A stretch of 32,449 nt of DNA from Oscillospiraceae bacterium (lineage in GTDB: Bacteria > Bacillota > Clostridia > Oscillospirales > JAAYXM01). The stretch spans positions 1 to 32,449 of the forward strand of contig JAFYPW010000002.1 in assembly GCA_017559985.1 (NCBI GenBank). The letters run 5' to 3'. A program made the translations under genes and the position numbers. The stretch's first letter is position 1. Every line of letters begins with the position of its first letter. Positions 1 to 7,306 of this stretch are shown here, piece by piece. A model generated the notes under the pieces. The model ran no database searches. It saw only the letters and a list, made by a program, of their open reading frames with translations, and had not been told where the DNA came from.

Positions 1-297
1 GGGCGGACAGGACATTTTGCCTGATGCCGCAAGAATTGACAGAAGAATCGGGAGGTCAAAAACCGGGCCCTCTTTTTTTGTTCCCGCCGGAGCGAGGTTA
101 ACGGTCACCTTGCGCTGAGGAAATTCAAACGCGAGGTTTTTTGCCGCAGCGCGCACGCGGTCGCGCGATTCCCGCACGGAAGCATCCGGAAGACCGACTA
201 TGTCAAACGACGGCAAACCTCCCGAGAGAAAACATTCCGTTGTGATAACATAGCCTGCGGCGCCCGAAAGCCCGAGTGTCTTTATCTCCGATATCAT
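1..297 (-). CDS. ComM/YifB-family Mg-chelatase-like ATPase, N-terminal part (runs off left edge)
   Basis: The first 99 codons are visible, reading from an ATG at 297 to the window edge. The protein opens MISEIKTLGLSGAAGYVI and continues with GLPSFDIVGLPDASVRESRDRVRAA and then RKVTVNLAPAGTKKEG. This is the typical start of the YifB/ComM family, whose N-terminal ChlI-like domain precedes an AAA+ Mg-chelatase domain. The family forms hexameric helicases; ComM promotes branch migration during natural transformation. An AGGAGGTGG ribosome site lies just before the ATG. A promoter sits at 320-348, so the gene appears to be transcribed separately from the pot operon, whose terminator is at 356-378. 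The ATPase part is outside the window, so integrity cannot be judged. Confidence 0.88.
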   Translation of the reverse strand, partial: MISEIKTLGLSGAAGYVITTECFLSGGLPSFDIVGLPDASVRESRDRVRAAAKNLAFEFPQRKVTVNLAPAGTKKEGPVFDLPILLSILAASGKMSCPP

Positions 298-319
298 CCT
301 GCCACCTCCTTATTTTTTA

Positions 320-348
320 ATTTTATCATATAAAAAACAATAATACAA
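320..348 (-). promoter_or_regulatory. Sigma-A-type promoter of the comM/yifB-like gene
   Basis: On the minus strand a -35 TTGTAT (343-348) is separated by 17 bases from a -10 TAAAAT (320-325). The start codon lies about 22 bases downstream of the -10. The promoter sits just after the terminator of the upstream pot operon. Confidence 0.6.
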
Positions 349-355
349 CAAAAAT

Positions 356-378
356 CGGCGCGGAGGATTTCCGCGCCG
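356..378 (-). terminator. Rho-independent terminator of the pot operon
   Basis: The arms CGGCGCGGA and TCCGCGCCG enclose a 5-base loop and are followed on the minus strand by ATTTTTGTTG. The hairpin lies directly after the potD stop codon. Confidence 0.85.
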
Positions 379-392
379 TTCTTTTTTTGCTT

Positions 393-1424
393 TTACATAC
401 CCATTGATGTTTTAATCTCTGTCCAGAGCTCGTCGTAGATTTTTGTTTTGTCGCCGAGAGATGAGAAAATTTCAAGGTCATATTTCGTAATGTCGGGGTA
501 TGCCGTGGGGTCTTTCCCCGCCTCTCCCATAAGGTCACGCGCAGGGCTTGACGGTGAGGAATACCCGATATATTCAGCATTTGCCGCCGCAATATCCGCG
601 CGGCACATAAAGTTTATGAACTTCTCTGCCGCGGCTTTGTTTCCGCAGTTTTTGGGGATACACATTGAATCAAAGAAGATGTTTGAACCCTCAGACGGAA
701 TTGCGTATTCAAGGTCTTCGTTATAGCCCTTGCAATAAACCGCATCACCTGCATAAACGAGGGCAAGTGCCGCCTCTCCGCCTATCATCTTATCCTTTAC
801 TTCGTCAACAACCCACGTTAAAACGAGAGGTGACTGGTCGATAAGCTTCTGTTTTGCCTGAGCAAGTGCATCGGGCGAGAGCTCGTTTAAGCTGTATCCG
901 AGGTATTTGAGTGTAATTCCGATAGCATCGCGCTGGCTGTTCATCATTATGATGTTGTCTTTATACCTTTCGTCCCACAATGCGCCCCAGCTCGTCGGTG
1001 CTTCTTCTATCATTGTTTTGTTGTAGAGTATGCCAACAGTTCCCCATGTATAGGGAACGGAGTATTTATTCTCCGGGTCAAACGAGAGATTTTTATACTC
1101 CCCGTCAATATTTCCGTAATTTGTGATTGCTTCCATATCAAGCTCACAAAGCATATCCTCGTCAATCATTCGCTCAATCATATAGTCGGAAGGGAATATA
1201 ACGTCGTATGAATTGTTCGAATTTTTAATCTTCGTATACATATCCTCGTTTGTTTCGAACATCTCATAGATAACACGGATGTTGTTCTCTTCTTCAAATT
1301 GGTCAATAACCCCGGGTGCAATATAATCGCCCCAGTTATAAACCTTTAAAACCTCGCGGTCGTCACCGCAGGAGGAAAGAAGAACAGCGAGAGTGAGAGC
1401 TAAAAACAAAACAAATTTTTTCAT
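393..1424 (-). CDS. potD: Spermidine/putrescine ABC transporter, substrate-binding lipoprotein PotD
   Basis: This 343-residue protein has a lipoprotein signal peptide, a lysine pair followed by a hydrophobic stretch, ending in the lipobox LLSSC with Cys19. Maturation would anchor it to the outer face of the membrane. The mature part starts with VLKVYNWGDYIAPGVIDQFE, the characteristic opening of PotD/PotF-type polyamine-binding proteins (SBP family 1). The length is normal for the family. It captures spermidine and/or putrescine and hands it to the PotB/PotC channel. The start overlaps the potC stop by four bases (ATGA), so translation is probably coupled, and AAAGGAG supplies the ribosome site. 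It is the last gene of the operon. Preference for spermidine over putrescine cannot be decided from sequence alone. Confidence 0.95.
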   Translation of the reverse strand: MKKFVLFLALTLAVLLSSCGDDREVLKVYNWGDYIAPGVIDQFEEENNIRVIYEMFETNEDMYTKIKNSNNSYDVIFPSDYMIERMIDEDMLCELDMEAITNYGNIDGEYKNLSFDPENKYSVPYTWGTVGILYNKTMIEEAPTSWGALWDERYKDNIIMMNSQRDAIGITLKYLGYSLNELSPDALAQAKQKLIDQSPLVLTWVVDEVKDKMIGGEAALALVYAGDAVYCKGYNEDLEYAIPSEGSNIFFDSMCIPKNCGNKAAAEKFINFMCRADIAAANAEYIGYSSPSSPARDLMGEAGKDPTAYPDITKYDLEIFSSLGDKTKIYDELWTEIKTSMGM

Positions 1425-2212
1425 ATACGCATACTCCTTTTTTTATCTTTCTCGCGCTTTACCGCGCCGACGTTTGCTATTATAAGTATTACAAAAATCA
1501 CCGTAAACATAATCGTTGAAAGCGCATTTATCTCAGGCTTTATGCCACGCTTTGCCATTGTATATATTGTGATGGAAAGGTTGCTTACGCCGTTGCCTGT
1601 CGTGAAGAAGCTTATTATGAAGTCGTCAATCGACATTGTGAGCGAAAGCAGAAAGCCTGTTCCTATCGCGGGGAGAAGCTCGGGAAAAATTATCTTCCAG
1701 AACGACTGCCACGGCGTGCAGCCGAGGTCCTGCGCCGCAGCGGCAAGGCTCCAGTCTATCTGCCGCACCTTGGGAAGCACCGTGAGTATAACATACGGTA
1801 TGCCGAAAGTTATGTGTGCGATGAGCATTGTGAAAAACCCAAGGTCAAGCCCCATTATCGTAAAGAGGAGCATAAGCGATACACCCGTTACGATTTCGGC
1901 ATTAAGCATCGGGATATATGCAATTGAAAGAACAAGTCCTCCGCTTGCCTTCCTGCTTTTGCCGAGTCCGTATGCCGCCATTGAGCCGATAACCGTTGCT
2001 ATAAGCGCAGAAAGAACGCCGCAAAGAAGAGTCGTATATAGCGAGCTCATTATCGCCTCATTTGCAAAGAGCGTCTTATACCAGTCAAAAGTAAAGCCCT
2101 GCCACACGGCACGCGACTTTGAGGCATTGAACGAATAAACCATAAGAACGACAATGGGCGCATACAAAAACGCAAGAACGAGGCCGAGATATGCCTTTGA
2201 AAGTTTTTTCAT
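1421..2212 (-). CDS. potC: Spermidine/putrescine ABC transporter permease PotC
   Basis: This 263-residue integral membrane protein has about six hydrophobic segments. The ABC-permease EAA loop appears as AAAAQDLGCTPWQSFWKI, which contacts the PotA ATPase. Its family is the MetI-like inner-membrane permeases, and the N-terminal YLGLVLAFLYAPIVVLMVYSF is typical of PotC. It would form the transport channel with PotB. ATGA overlaps join it to potB upstream (2209-2212) and potD downstream (1421-1424), the signature of tight co-translation. Positive residues at the C-terminus (KREKDKKRSMRI) are consistent with a cytoplasmic tail. No truncation is visible. Confidence 0.93.
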   Translation of the reverse strand: MKKLSKAYLGLVLAFLYAPIVVLMVYSFNASKSRAVWQGFTFDWYKTLFANEAIMSSLYTTLLCGVLSALIATVIGSMAAYGLGKSRKASGGLVLSIAYIPMLNAEIVTGVSLMLLFTIMGLDLGFFTMLIAHITFGIPYVILTVLPKVRQIDWSLAAAAQDLGCTPWQSFWKIIFPELLPAIGTGFLLSLTMSIDDFIISFFTTGNGVSNLSITIYTMAKRGIKPEINALSTIMFTVIFVILIIANVGAVKREKDKKRSMRI

Positions 2213-3042
2213 CGCAAAATCCTGCCTCCGTTTCCGTTGTTTTCAACATCGCCGCGGTTTATGAAATACATAAACACAAGGACGATTACCATGACAATAA
2301 CGCTTATTGCGCTTCCGAAGTGCCAGTCGTTGACGACGCGGAACTGCTGCTCGATAACGTCACCTATAAGCGGAACTTTTCCGCCGCCCATAAGCTGGGA
2401 GATAACGAAGGTCGTAACGCTCGGCACAAAAACCATCGCAACACCCGACAAAATTCCCGGTATTGAAAACGGGAGCGTCACGCGCAAAAATGCGCGCACG
2501 GGGTTTGCGCCAAGGTCTGCCGCGGCTTCAAGAAGGCTTTCGTCAAGCTTTAAGAGCGTCAAGTATATCGGCATTATCATAAACGGCAGGTAGTTATACA
2601 CCGTGCCGAGAATGACTGCGCCCTCGTTATAGAGAAAACGCACCTTCGGAAGCCCCATTTTTACAAGAATTGTATTTAAAAGGCCTGTGTTTTCAAGTAT
2701 TGAAAGCCAGGAATACGTCCTGAGAAGGAAGTTCATCCACATCGGGAGAAGTATAAGGATTATTATGATAAGCTTATACTTTGAGCGGCTCCTTGCAAGA
2801 GTGTATGCAACAGGGTATCCGCAGAGGATGCAGATAAGTGTTGCGATTATCGCAACCTTGAAGCTTTTTAAGAGCACACCGAGATACATAGGGTCGGAAA
2901 GCCTTGCAAAACTCTCAAAAGAAAGGACGACTCCGTCTGCACCGGGCCTTGTGAATGCGTAATAAACCACTATTGCAAGCGGAAACAGCACGAAAACTGC
3001 CGTCCAAACATAAAGCGGTATCAAAAAAGCTGTCTTTTTCAA
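2209..3042 (-). CDS. potB: Spermidine/putrescine ABC transporter permease PotB
   Basis: This 277-residue protein begins MKKTAFLIPLYVWTAVFVLF and has about six membrane segments. The EAA loop reads LEAAADLGANPVRAFLRV and couples the permease to PotA. With PotC it makes the transmembrane channel of the polyamine importer. The start codon is TTG at 3042, chosen because GGAGGCG lies seven bases upstream and overlaps the end of potA; only two bases separate the potA stop from this start. The stop codon overlaps the potC start (ATGA). Family membership is clear, and PotB rather than PotC is assigned from gene order and the N-terminal sequence. Confidence 0.93.
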   Translation of the reverse strand: MKKTAFLIPLYVWTAVFVLFPLAIVVYYAFTRPGADGVVLSFESFARLSDPMYLGVLLKSFKVAIIATLICILCGYPVAYTLARSRSKYKLIIIILILLPMWMNFLLRTYSWLSILENTGLLNTILVKMGLPKVRFLYNEGAVILGTVYNYLPFMIMPIYLTLLKLDESLLEAAADLGANPVRAFLRVTLPFSIPGILSGVAMVFVPSVTTFVISQLMGGGKVPLIGDVIEQQFRVVNDWHFGSAISVIVMVIVLVFMYFINRGDVENNGNGGRILR

Positions 3043-3044
3043 TT

Positions 3045-4145
3045 TTACGCCTCCGTACTTTCAGTTTCATTCTGTTCTGCTGCTTTTTTCTTAATGTCAG
3101 GTGAATTCTCGCTCTTGTGCATAACCTGGATATCGGCAGGGGCTACGCGGAGAGAAACACGGCTTCCCGGCGGGCAATTCACAGTTGACTGTGCAAGTAT
3201 TATCTCGCCGTGGCAGTCAACGCGCATTTCGTAGTGAACTCCCTTGAATATCGATGAAATAACTTCACCGCACGGATACTCGGCATTGAGTGCTTCAAGC
3301 TTAACGTCCTCCGGGCGCAAAACAACGTCAACAAGGGCGTTTTCGCCAAAGCCCGCGTCAACACACGGGAAAATATGGCCGAGGAAGGAAACCTCGTAGT
3401 CGCGTATCATCTTTGCGGGGAGAATGTTGCTGTCGCCGATGAAGTCTGCAACAAAGGCGTTCTTTGGCTCGTTGTATATATCCTGCGGTGTTCCTATCTG
3501 CTGAATCTTTCCGCCGTTCATAACAACGATGGTATCAGACATCGTAAGCGCCTCTTCCTGGTCGTGTGTGACATAGGCAAAGGTTATTCCGCTTTCCTGC
3601 TGAATGCGTTTGAGCTCTATCTGCATTTCCTTGCGGAGCTTCAAATCAAGCGCGCCGAGCGGCTCGTCGAGCAGGAGAATGTCCGGCTTGTTTATGAGCG
3701 CGCGGGCAACGGCAACGCGCTGCTGCTGACCGCCCGAGAGCGTCGTTACGTCGCGGTCACGAAACCCGCGAAGGCTGACGAGTTCAAGCATCTCGTCTAC
3801 TGCATAGTCAATCTTCTTTTTGTCCCACTTTTTAAGCTTCGGGCCGAAGGCGATGTTCTCACCGACAGTCATTTTGGGGAACAGCGCATACCTCTGGAAA
3901 ACCGTATTGATGTTGCGCTTGTGCGGCGGAAGGTCGTTTATGCACTTGCCGCGATAAAAAACATTTCCCTCTGTCGGCTTTATAAAACCGCCGATTATGC
4001 GAAGAAGCGTTGTCTTTCCGCATCCGGACGGACCGAGAAGCGTGAGGAACTCGTTTTTCTCTATATATAAATCTATGCCGTTCAAGACATCAAGACCCTC
4101 AAAAGTTTTGTAAATTCCCGAAAGCTCTAAGATTCTTTCTCCCAT
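3045..4145 (-). CDS. potA: Spermidine/putrescine ABC transporter ATP-binding protein PotA
   Basis: This 366-residue ATPase carries all ABC motifs in order: Walker A GPSGCGKTT (about 38-46), Q-loop FQRYALFP, signature LSGGQQQRVAVARAL (about 137-151), Walker B ILLLDEP, and the switch histidine in THDQEEAL. A C-terminal TOBE-like regulatory domain with LRPEDVKL follows, as in PotA and MalK-type subunits. It hydrolyses ATP to drive polyamine import through PotBC. The start ATG has GGGAGAT upstream. The gene follows the regulator by 45 bases and precedes potB by two, so all five genes probably form one transcript. The last 25 or so residues (rich in K and E) extend beyond the TOBE fold and look disordered. 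Confidence 0.95.
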   Translation of the reverse strand: MGERILELSGIYKTFEGLDVLNGIDLYIEKNEFLTLLGPSGCGKTTLLRIIGGFIKPTEGNVFYRGKCINDLPPHKRNINTVFQRYALFPKMTVGENIAFGPKLKKWDKKKIDYAVDEMLELVSLRGFRDRDVTTLSGGQQQRVAVARALINKPDILLLDEPLGALDLKLRKEMQIELKRIQQESGITFAYVTHDQEEALTMSDTIVVMNGGKIQQIGTPQDIYNEPKNAFVADFIGDSNILPAKMIRDYEVSFLGHIFPCVDAGFGENALVDVVLRPEDVKLEALNAEYPCGEVISSIFKGVHYEMRVDCHGEIILAQSTVNCPPGSRVSLRVAPADIQVMHKSENSPDIKKKAAEQNETESTEA

Positions 4146-4190
4146 CTCTATCTCCCTAACAAAAAGTTTAGTAATAAATATACTTCCAGA

Positions 4191-4736
4191 TTAAAAATTA
4201 GGCGGTGAAGACACCCAGATAACCGTTGCGGTTGTCTTTCCCCGGTTTTTTAAGCTGTGCTGTTTGTCTGCTTTGAAATAAAAAGCATCGCCACGCGAAA
4301 GCTTCGTCGTCTGCATACCGAGCCTGAGCGTTATCTGTCCTGAGAGAACATATCCGAATTCCTCGCCTGCGTGAGGCATATCGGCAGGCGTTTCCCGGCC
4401 GGGAAGGATTTCGTATAAAACCGGCTCCATTGAGTTTCGCTGAGCGGTTGAGACAAGCCACGTCATTTTGCCGATGTCGTCTATGTTTTTCTCGCACATA
4501 TCCTCTTTCTTGTAAACAACGGGCGTTGAAGAGCCCGTCTCAGCAAAGAACTCCTCAAACGACGTTCCGAGCGCATCAAAAATGTCAGAAAGTGTTGCAA
4601 GGCTCGGCGAAGTCTGGTTTGATTCAAGCTGTGAAATAAAACCCTTTGAGAGCTCGCAACGGTCTGCAAGTTCCTGCTGTGTAAGGCCGTAATAGAGCCT
4701 TAAAAGCTTTATTCTACCGCCTATGTCTATGTTCAT
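4191..4736 (-). CDS. XRE-family transcriptional regulator with cupin domain (polyamine operon regulator)
   Basis: The 181-residue protein has an N-terminal helix-turn-helix (GGRIKLLRLYYGLTQQELAD, then SKGFISQLESNQTSPSLATL, residues about 5-60). A C-terminal cupin domain (about 105-180) has the typical HAGEEFGYVLSGQI and later GDAFYFKA motifs. HTH-cupin proteins of this type (PuuR-like) bind DNA and sense a small ligand. Position directly upstream of potABCD makes polyamines the likely signal. I placed the start at 4736, where GAGGTG is seven bases upstream; a longer open frame to 4850 would begin upstream of the promoter -10. A perfect palindrome at 4779-4791 next to the promoter could be its own operator. 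Role as repressor is inferred. Confidence 0.9.
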   Translation of the reverse strand: MNIDIGGRIKLLRLYYGLTQQELADRCELSKGFISQLESNQTSPSLATLSDIFDALGTSFEEFFAETGSSTPVVYKKEDMCEKNIDDIGKMTWLVSTAQRNSMEPVLYEILPGRETPADMPHAGEEFGYVLSGQITLRLGMQTTKLSRGDAFYFKADKQHSLKNRGKTTATVIWVSSPPNF

Positions 4737-4778
4737 AAGCTCACCTCTTGTTGTGTTCTTGAAAAGTTTTGTAAAAAT

Positions 4779-4791
4779 AAACTTTAAGTTT
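4779..4791. promoter_or_regulatory. Candidate operator palindrome upstream of the pot regulator
   Basis: AAACTTTAAGTTT is a perfect 13-base palindrome. It lies about 16 bases downstream of the -10 of the promoter at 4807-4835, in the untranslated leader, where a bound repressor would block transcription. Related half-site AAGTTT recurs at about 4764-4769. The link to the XRE-cupin regulator is inferred from position. Confidence 0.35.
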
Positions 4792-4806
4792 GATAATGTG
4801 AAATAT

Positions 4807-4835
4807 AATATAGCACAAACGCGCCTCTTTGTCAA
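4807..4835 (-). promoter_or_regulatory. Strong sigma-A-type promoter of the regulator-pot operon
   Basis: On the minus strand a perfect -35 TTGACA (4830-4835) is spaced 17 bases from a -10 TATATT (4807-4812). The predicted leader is about 65 bases, AT-rich, and contains the palindrome at 4779-4791. Confidence 0.75.
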
Positions 4836-4868
4836 TAGATGCGGGTGCATATTTTGTCAAAAAAAGAG

Positions 4869-4907
4869 ACACAGAACCCGCAAGGAAAAACCTTGCGGGT
4901 TCTGTGT
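4869..4907 (-). terminator. Strong hairpin terminator (minus strand)
   Basis: A perfect 17-bp stem (ACACAGAACCCGCAAGG and its complement) has a five-base loop and is followed on the minus strand by CTCTTTTTTT. It lies just upstream of the pot promoter and would insulate it. It is the second minus-strand terminator in a row after 4947-4964. Confidence 0.75.
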
Positions 4908-4940
4908 TTGTGTCGCAACAACTCCCGGGGGAGTTAAAAT

Positions 4941-5066
4941 AAAAAAGCGCGGACAAAGCCGCGCCGAAAAACGCATAGCTCCGTTACTGCGACATAACTA
5001 TTCTTATAACAGCATAGGTGTGTTAAAAGGGAGTATGCATTTTTGCCCAAAAACAAAAATACACAC
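4941..5066 (-). ncRNA. Candidate small RNA (promoter and terminator without a gene)
   Basis: A promoter at 5073-5100 would start a minus-strand transcript near 5066. The transcript would end at the GC-rich hairpin 4947-4964, followed by TTTTTTATTTT, giving an RNA of about 125 bases. No open frame longer than a few codons with a ribosome site is present in it. I cannot assign it to a known RNA family, and expression is inferred only from these signals. Confidence 0.35.
4947..4964 (-). terminator. Rho-independent terminator (minus strand) of the candidate small RNA
   Basis: Stem GCGCGG/CCGCGC with a six-base loop, followed on the minus strand by TTTTTTATTTT. No protein gene ends here. Confidence 0.7.
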
Positions 5067-5099
5067 TTTGCTATTATAAGAATGTTAAATTATGTCGCA
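4988..5099. repeat. Imperfect 112-bp inverted repeat, MITE-like or structured RNA
   Basis: The outer arms are TGCGACATAA (from 4988) and its exact complement ending at 5099. Pairing continues inward with gaps: ATTCTTATAACAGCA opposite TGCTATTATAAGAAT, then GGTGTGT opposite ACACAC. No transposase gene and no clear target-site duplication are visible. It could be a miniature inverted-repeat element or the fold of the small RNA that starts inside it. Confidence 0.5.
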
Positions 5100-5100
5100 A
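5073..5100 (-). promoter_or_regulatory. Minus-strand promoter inside the inverted repeat
   Basis: TTGCGA (5095-5100) and a perfect TATAAT (5073-5078) are spaced 16 bases apart on the minus strand. Nothing protein-coding lies downstream before the terminator at 4947-4964. Confidence 0.45.
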
Positions 5101-5140
5101 GAATATGTTACCACAAATATTTTAATTTGTAAAGTAAAAA

Positions 5141-5159
5141 AGACACTCGAAGAGTGTCT
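5141..5159 (-). terminator. Terminator after the FUSC-like membrane gene (probably bidirectional)
   Basis: Stem AGACACTC/GAGTGTCT with a three-base loop, flanked by five A and five T residues, so it could end transcription on both strands. It closes the long dgt-dnaG-rpoD operon. Confidence 0.8.
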
Positions 5160-5174
5160 TTTTGTTTATGTGTT

Positions 5175-5717
5175 CTATTCTCCGCGTCTTCCTTTTATCA
5201 CAGAAAAAACTCTGTCCGTCCTTTCCTTTGAAAAAACGAGGTTTACAAGCAGCGCCACAATAACGCCGACCGCCGTATCGAGCATACGGTTGAGTGAATA
5301 GGGGATATATGCCGCTGCGTCATTCTGCGTAAAGAGAATAATGCTTAAAATAACGCCACCGGGCTGTATGCCGCCCGGCCAGCGGAAAAACTGACAGGCA
5401 ATAATCATCACGACCACGCCGACAAAAAGAAACGGCATCATAAGAAGCGTCACCTCGCCCGACGGCTCAAAAATGAGGTAGAGGCGGAAGAGAATCATTC
5501 CCACAAAACCTCCGATAATTGTGCCGAAAAGGCGGTTTCCGCCATTGAGCCACGAGTTTTCCATATCACTTCCCATGCCGAATATTGCACCGATGCACGC
5601 AAAGGTGGGGTTGCGGTCTATAAACAGATACACTATCGCGCAGAGCGTTGCCGATACTGCCGTTTTGATGTTTCTCATTCCTACGCGTAATCTGAATTTC
5701 TCTTTTGTTTTGTTCAT
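5175..5717 (-). CDS. FUSC/aromatic acid exporter-like membrane protein
   Basis: This 180-residue protein starts with a short basic segment (MNKTKEKFRLRVGMRNIKTA). Four to five hydrophobic segments follow, among them AVSATLCAIVYLFI, LFGTIIGGFVGMILF and MMPFLFVGVVVMIIACQFF. The pattern NPTFACIGAIFGMG ... NRLFGTIIGG, and the later RMLDTAVGVIVALLVN, match the membrane half of the FUSC/ArAE family, in which some members export aromatic acids. The long cytoplasmic C-terminal half of larger members is absent, but short versions are common in Firmicutes. It is the last gene of the minus-strand operon, nine bases after tatD, with an AGGAG site. The substrate is unknown. Confidence 0.8.
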   Translation of the reverse strand: MNKTKEKFRLRVGMRNIKTAVSATLCAIVYLFIDRNPTFACIGAIFGMGSDMENSWLNGGNRLFGTIIGGFVGMILFRLYLIFEPSGEVTLLMMPFLFVGVVVMIIACQFFRWPGGIQPGGVILSIILFTQNDAAAYIPYSLNRMLDTAVGVIVALLVNLVFSKERTDRVFSVIKGRRGE

Positions 5718-5726
5718 TATTTTCTC

Positions 5727-6488
5727 CTAATCTATACAAAAAAAGGTGTTTGCGTTCTTCGTTGTTATCCTGCCGACCTCTTCGGCAGACATTCCCCAAA
5801 GCTCACCGATTTTTTCGGCTATCAGAGGAATAAAGCCGGGGTGGTTTCTCTTCCCGCGATGCGGCACAGGTGCCATATACGGACAGTCCGTTTCAAGAAG
5901 AACGCGCTCGTGCGGAATATCTTTTAAAACCTCGGGGGCGCACCGCGCGTTCTTAAAGGTCACCGCGCCGCCAAACGACACATAAAACCCAAGTTTTACA
6001 AGCTCGCGGGCATATTCGACGCTTCCCGAAAAACAGTGGTAAACCGCCGCGATTCCGGGGAACTTTTTTAAGATTTCAAGGCAATCGCGGTGGGCATCGC
6101 GGTCGTGCACTATAATCGGGCGGCCGAGTTCATATGCAAGAGCCGCCTGCTTGTCAAAAACCTCGCGCTGTATCTCAGGCGGGACATCGTCGTAGTAATA
6201 GTCAAGCCCGCATTCGCCTATCGCAACAATCCGCGGCAGGGTGAGAAGTTTTTCGATTTCTTCAAGGTCCTCTTCCGAAAATCTTTCAGCCGAATCGGGA
6301 TGAACTCCGACCGCGCCGTAGATAAAATCATATTTTTCCGAGAGAGCTACCGTCGCGTGCGAGGATGCCATATTGCTTGACGCGTTGAGAACGCGGGTAA
6401 CACCCGTGTCTTTAAAGGATTCTATAAGGCTCGCGCGGTCTGCATCAAACGCCGTATCGTCAAGGTGTGCGTGTGTGTCAAAAAACAT
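5727..6488 (-). CDS. tatD: TatD-family metal-dependent hydrolase/DNase
   Basis: The 253-residue protein has the full TatD metal site: DTHAHLDD near the N-terminus, GECGLDYY at about 93-100, VHDRDAH at about 127-133, YHCFSGS, and LLETDCPYMAPVPHRGKRNHP near the C-terminus. TatD proteins are TIM-barrel hydrolases with 3'-5' exonuclease activity on DNA or RNA ends. Some also act on D-aminoacyl groups. Length is normal. GGGAGA lies eight bases before the ATG. It follows the amidohydrolase gene by 14 bases in the operon from rpoD. Cytoplasmic location is expected. Confidence 0.95.
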   Translation of the reverse strand: MFFDTHAHLDDTAFDADRASLIESFKDTGVTRVLNASSNMASSHATVALSEKYDFIYGAVGVHPDSAERFSEEDLEEIEKLLTLPRIVAIGECGLDYYYDDVPPEIQREVFDKQAALAYELGRPIIVHDRDAHRDCLEILKKFPGIAAVYHCFSGSVEYARELVKLGFYVSFGGAVTFKNARCAPEVLKDIPHERVLLETDCPYMAPVPHRGKRNHPGFIPLIAEKIGELWGMSAEEVGRITTKNANTFFCID

Positions 6489-6503
6489 ATGTATTCTCTC
6501 CCG

Positions 6504-7289
6504 TTACAGTCCGAAAAGCCTCTCGAAGTTTCCGTTTAAAATCATCTCGTTCTCTTCATCTGAAAGCCCTATCTTAAAGAACTTTTCAAGCTCCTCGGAG
6601 GGTGTCCACATCGGAAAATCCGAGCCGAACATAAACTGCTCCGCACCAAAATGCGAGATGAGCCTTGCCGCCTCTTCATATGAAAGCTTCCAGAGCGAGC
6701 TTGAAGTGTCAAAGAAGAGATTGCGGCTTCTCGGGTAGAGCATTACGCTTTCCCACTCGGAATACCCGCCGAAGTGCGCCCCGACAACGATAAGATCCGG
6801 AAATTTTTCCATAACCGTGACCAGGCGGTGCGGGTTAGAAAACGGATACCTCTTATCTCCCATATGAAAGAGTATCGGAAGCTTTCGCTCCTCGAGAATT
6901 TTATATGTCGGAAACATCTTCTCGTCGTCTATCGCAAAGCGCTGAAAGTCAGGATGAAACTTGACGCCGCGAAGCCCGAGGCTTTCCGAGCGCAGAATCT
7001 CCCGTTCGGGGTCGGGTGTTTCGGGGTGAAGCGTTGCAAGGCCGACAAATTCAGGATATTTTTCGCACTTTTCTGCTATGAAGTCGTTTATCGACTCTAC
7101 CTGATGTGCAGTTGTTGCGGGAGAACATACGAGCGCGCGCGAAATTCCCGCGCGCGAAAGCTCGTTTTTCAATGTATGTGGCATACCGTCATGGTGCATT
7201 TTTATTCCGTAGAAGTCTCCCGTTGCACCGCTCGCTTTAAGAGCGATTTTCTGCGGAAAAATATGTGCGTGTACGTCTGTTATCTTCAA
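6504..7289 (-). CDS. Amidohydrolase-2 family metal-dependent hydrolase
   Basis: This 261-residue TIM-barrel hydrolase shows the amidohydrolase-2 metal motifs: DVHAHIFP at the N-terminus, KFHPDFQ at about 111-117, LFHMGD, GAHFGG, and FGSDFPMW near the C-terminus. The family (ACMSD/uracil-hydrolase-like) catalyses hydrolysis or non-oxidative decarboxylation of small molecules. The substrate cannot be read from the sequence. The start codon is TTG at 7289, supported by AAGGTG ten bases upstream; no ATG nearby would retain the first metal motif. It lies 17 bases after rpoD and 15 before tatD, so it is cotranscribed with the primary sigma factor. Confidence 0.85.
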   Translation of the reverse strand: MKITDVHAHIFPQKIALKASGATGDFYGIKMHHDGMPHTLKNELSRAGISRALVCSPATTAHQVESINDFIAEKCEKYPEFVGLATLHPETPDPEREILRSESLGLRGVKFHPDFQRFAIDDEKMFPTYKILEERKLPILFHMGDKRYPFSNPHRLVTVMEKFPDLIVVGAHFGGYSEWESVMLYPRSRNLFFDTSSSLWKLSYEEAARLISHFGAEQFMFGSDFPMWTPSEELEKFFKIGLSDEENEMILNGNFERLFGL

Positions 7290-7306
7290 AGCAATATTGC
7301 ACCTTC

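Noticed and set aside
3375-4070. 231-codon plus-strand frame
   Set aside because: Antisense to potA, which carries all ABC ATPase motifs.
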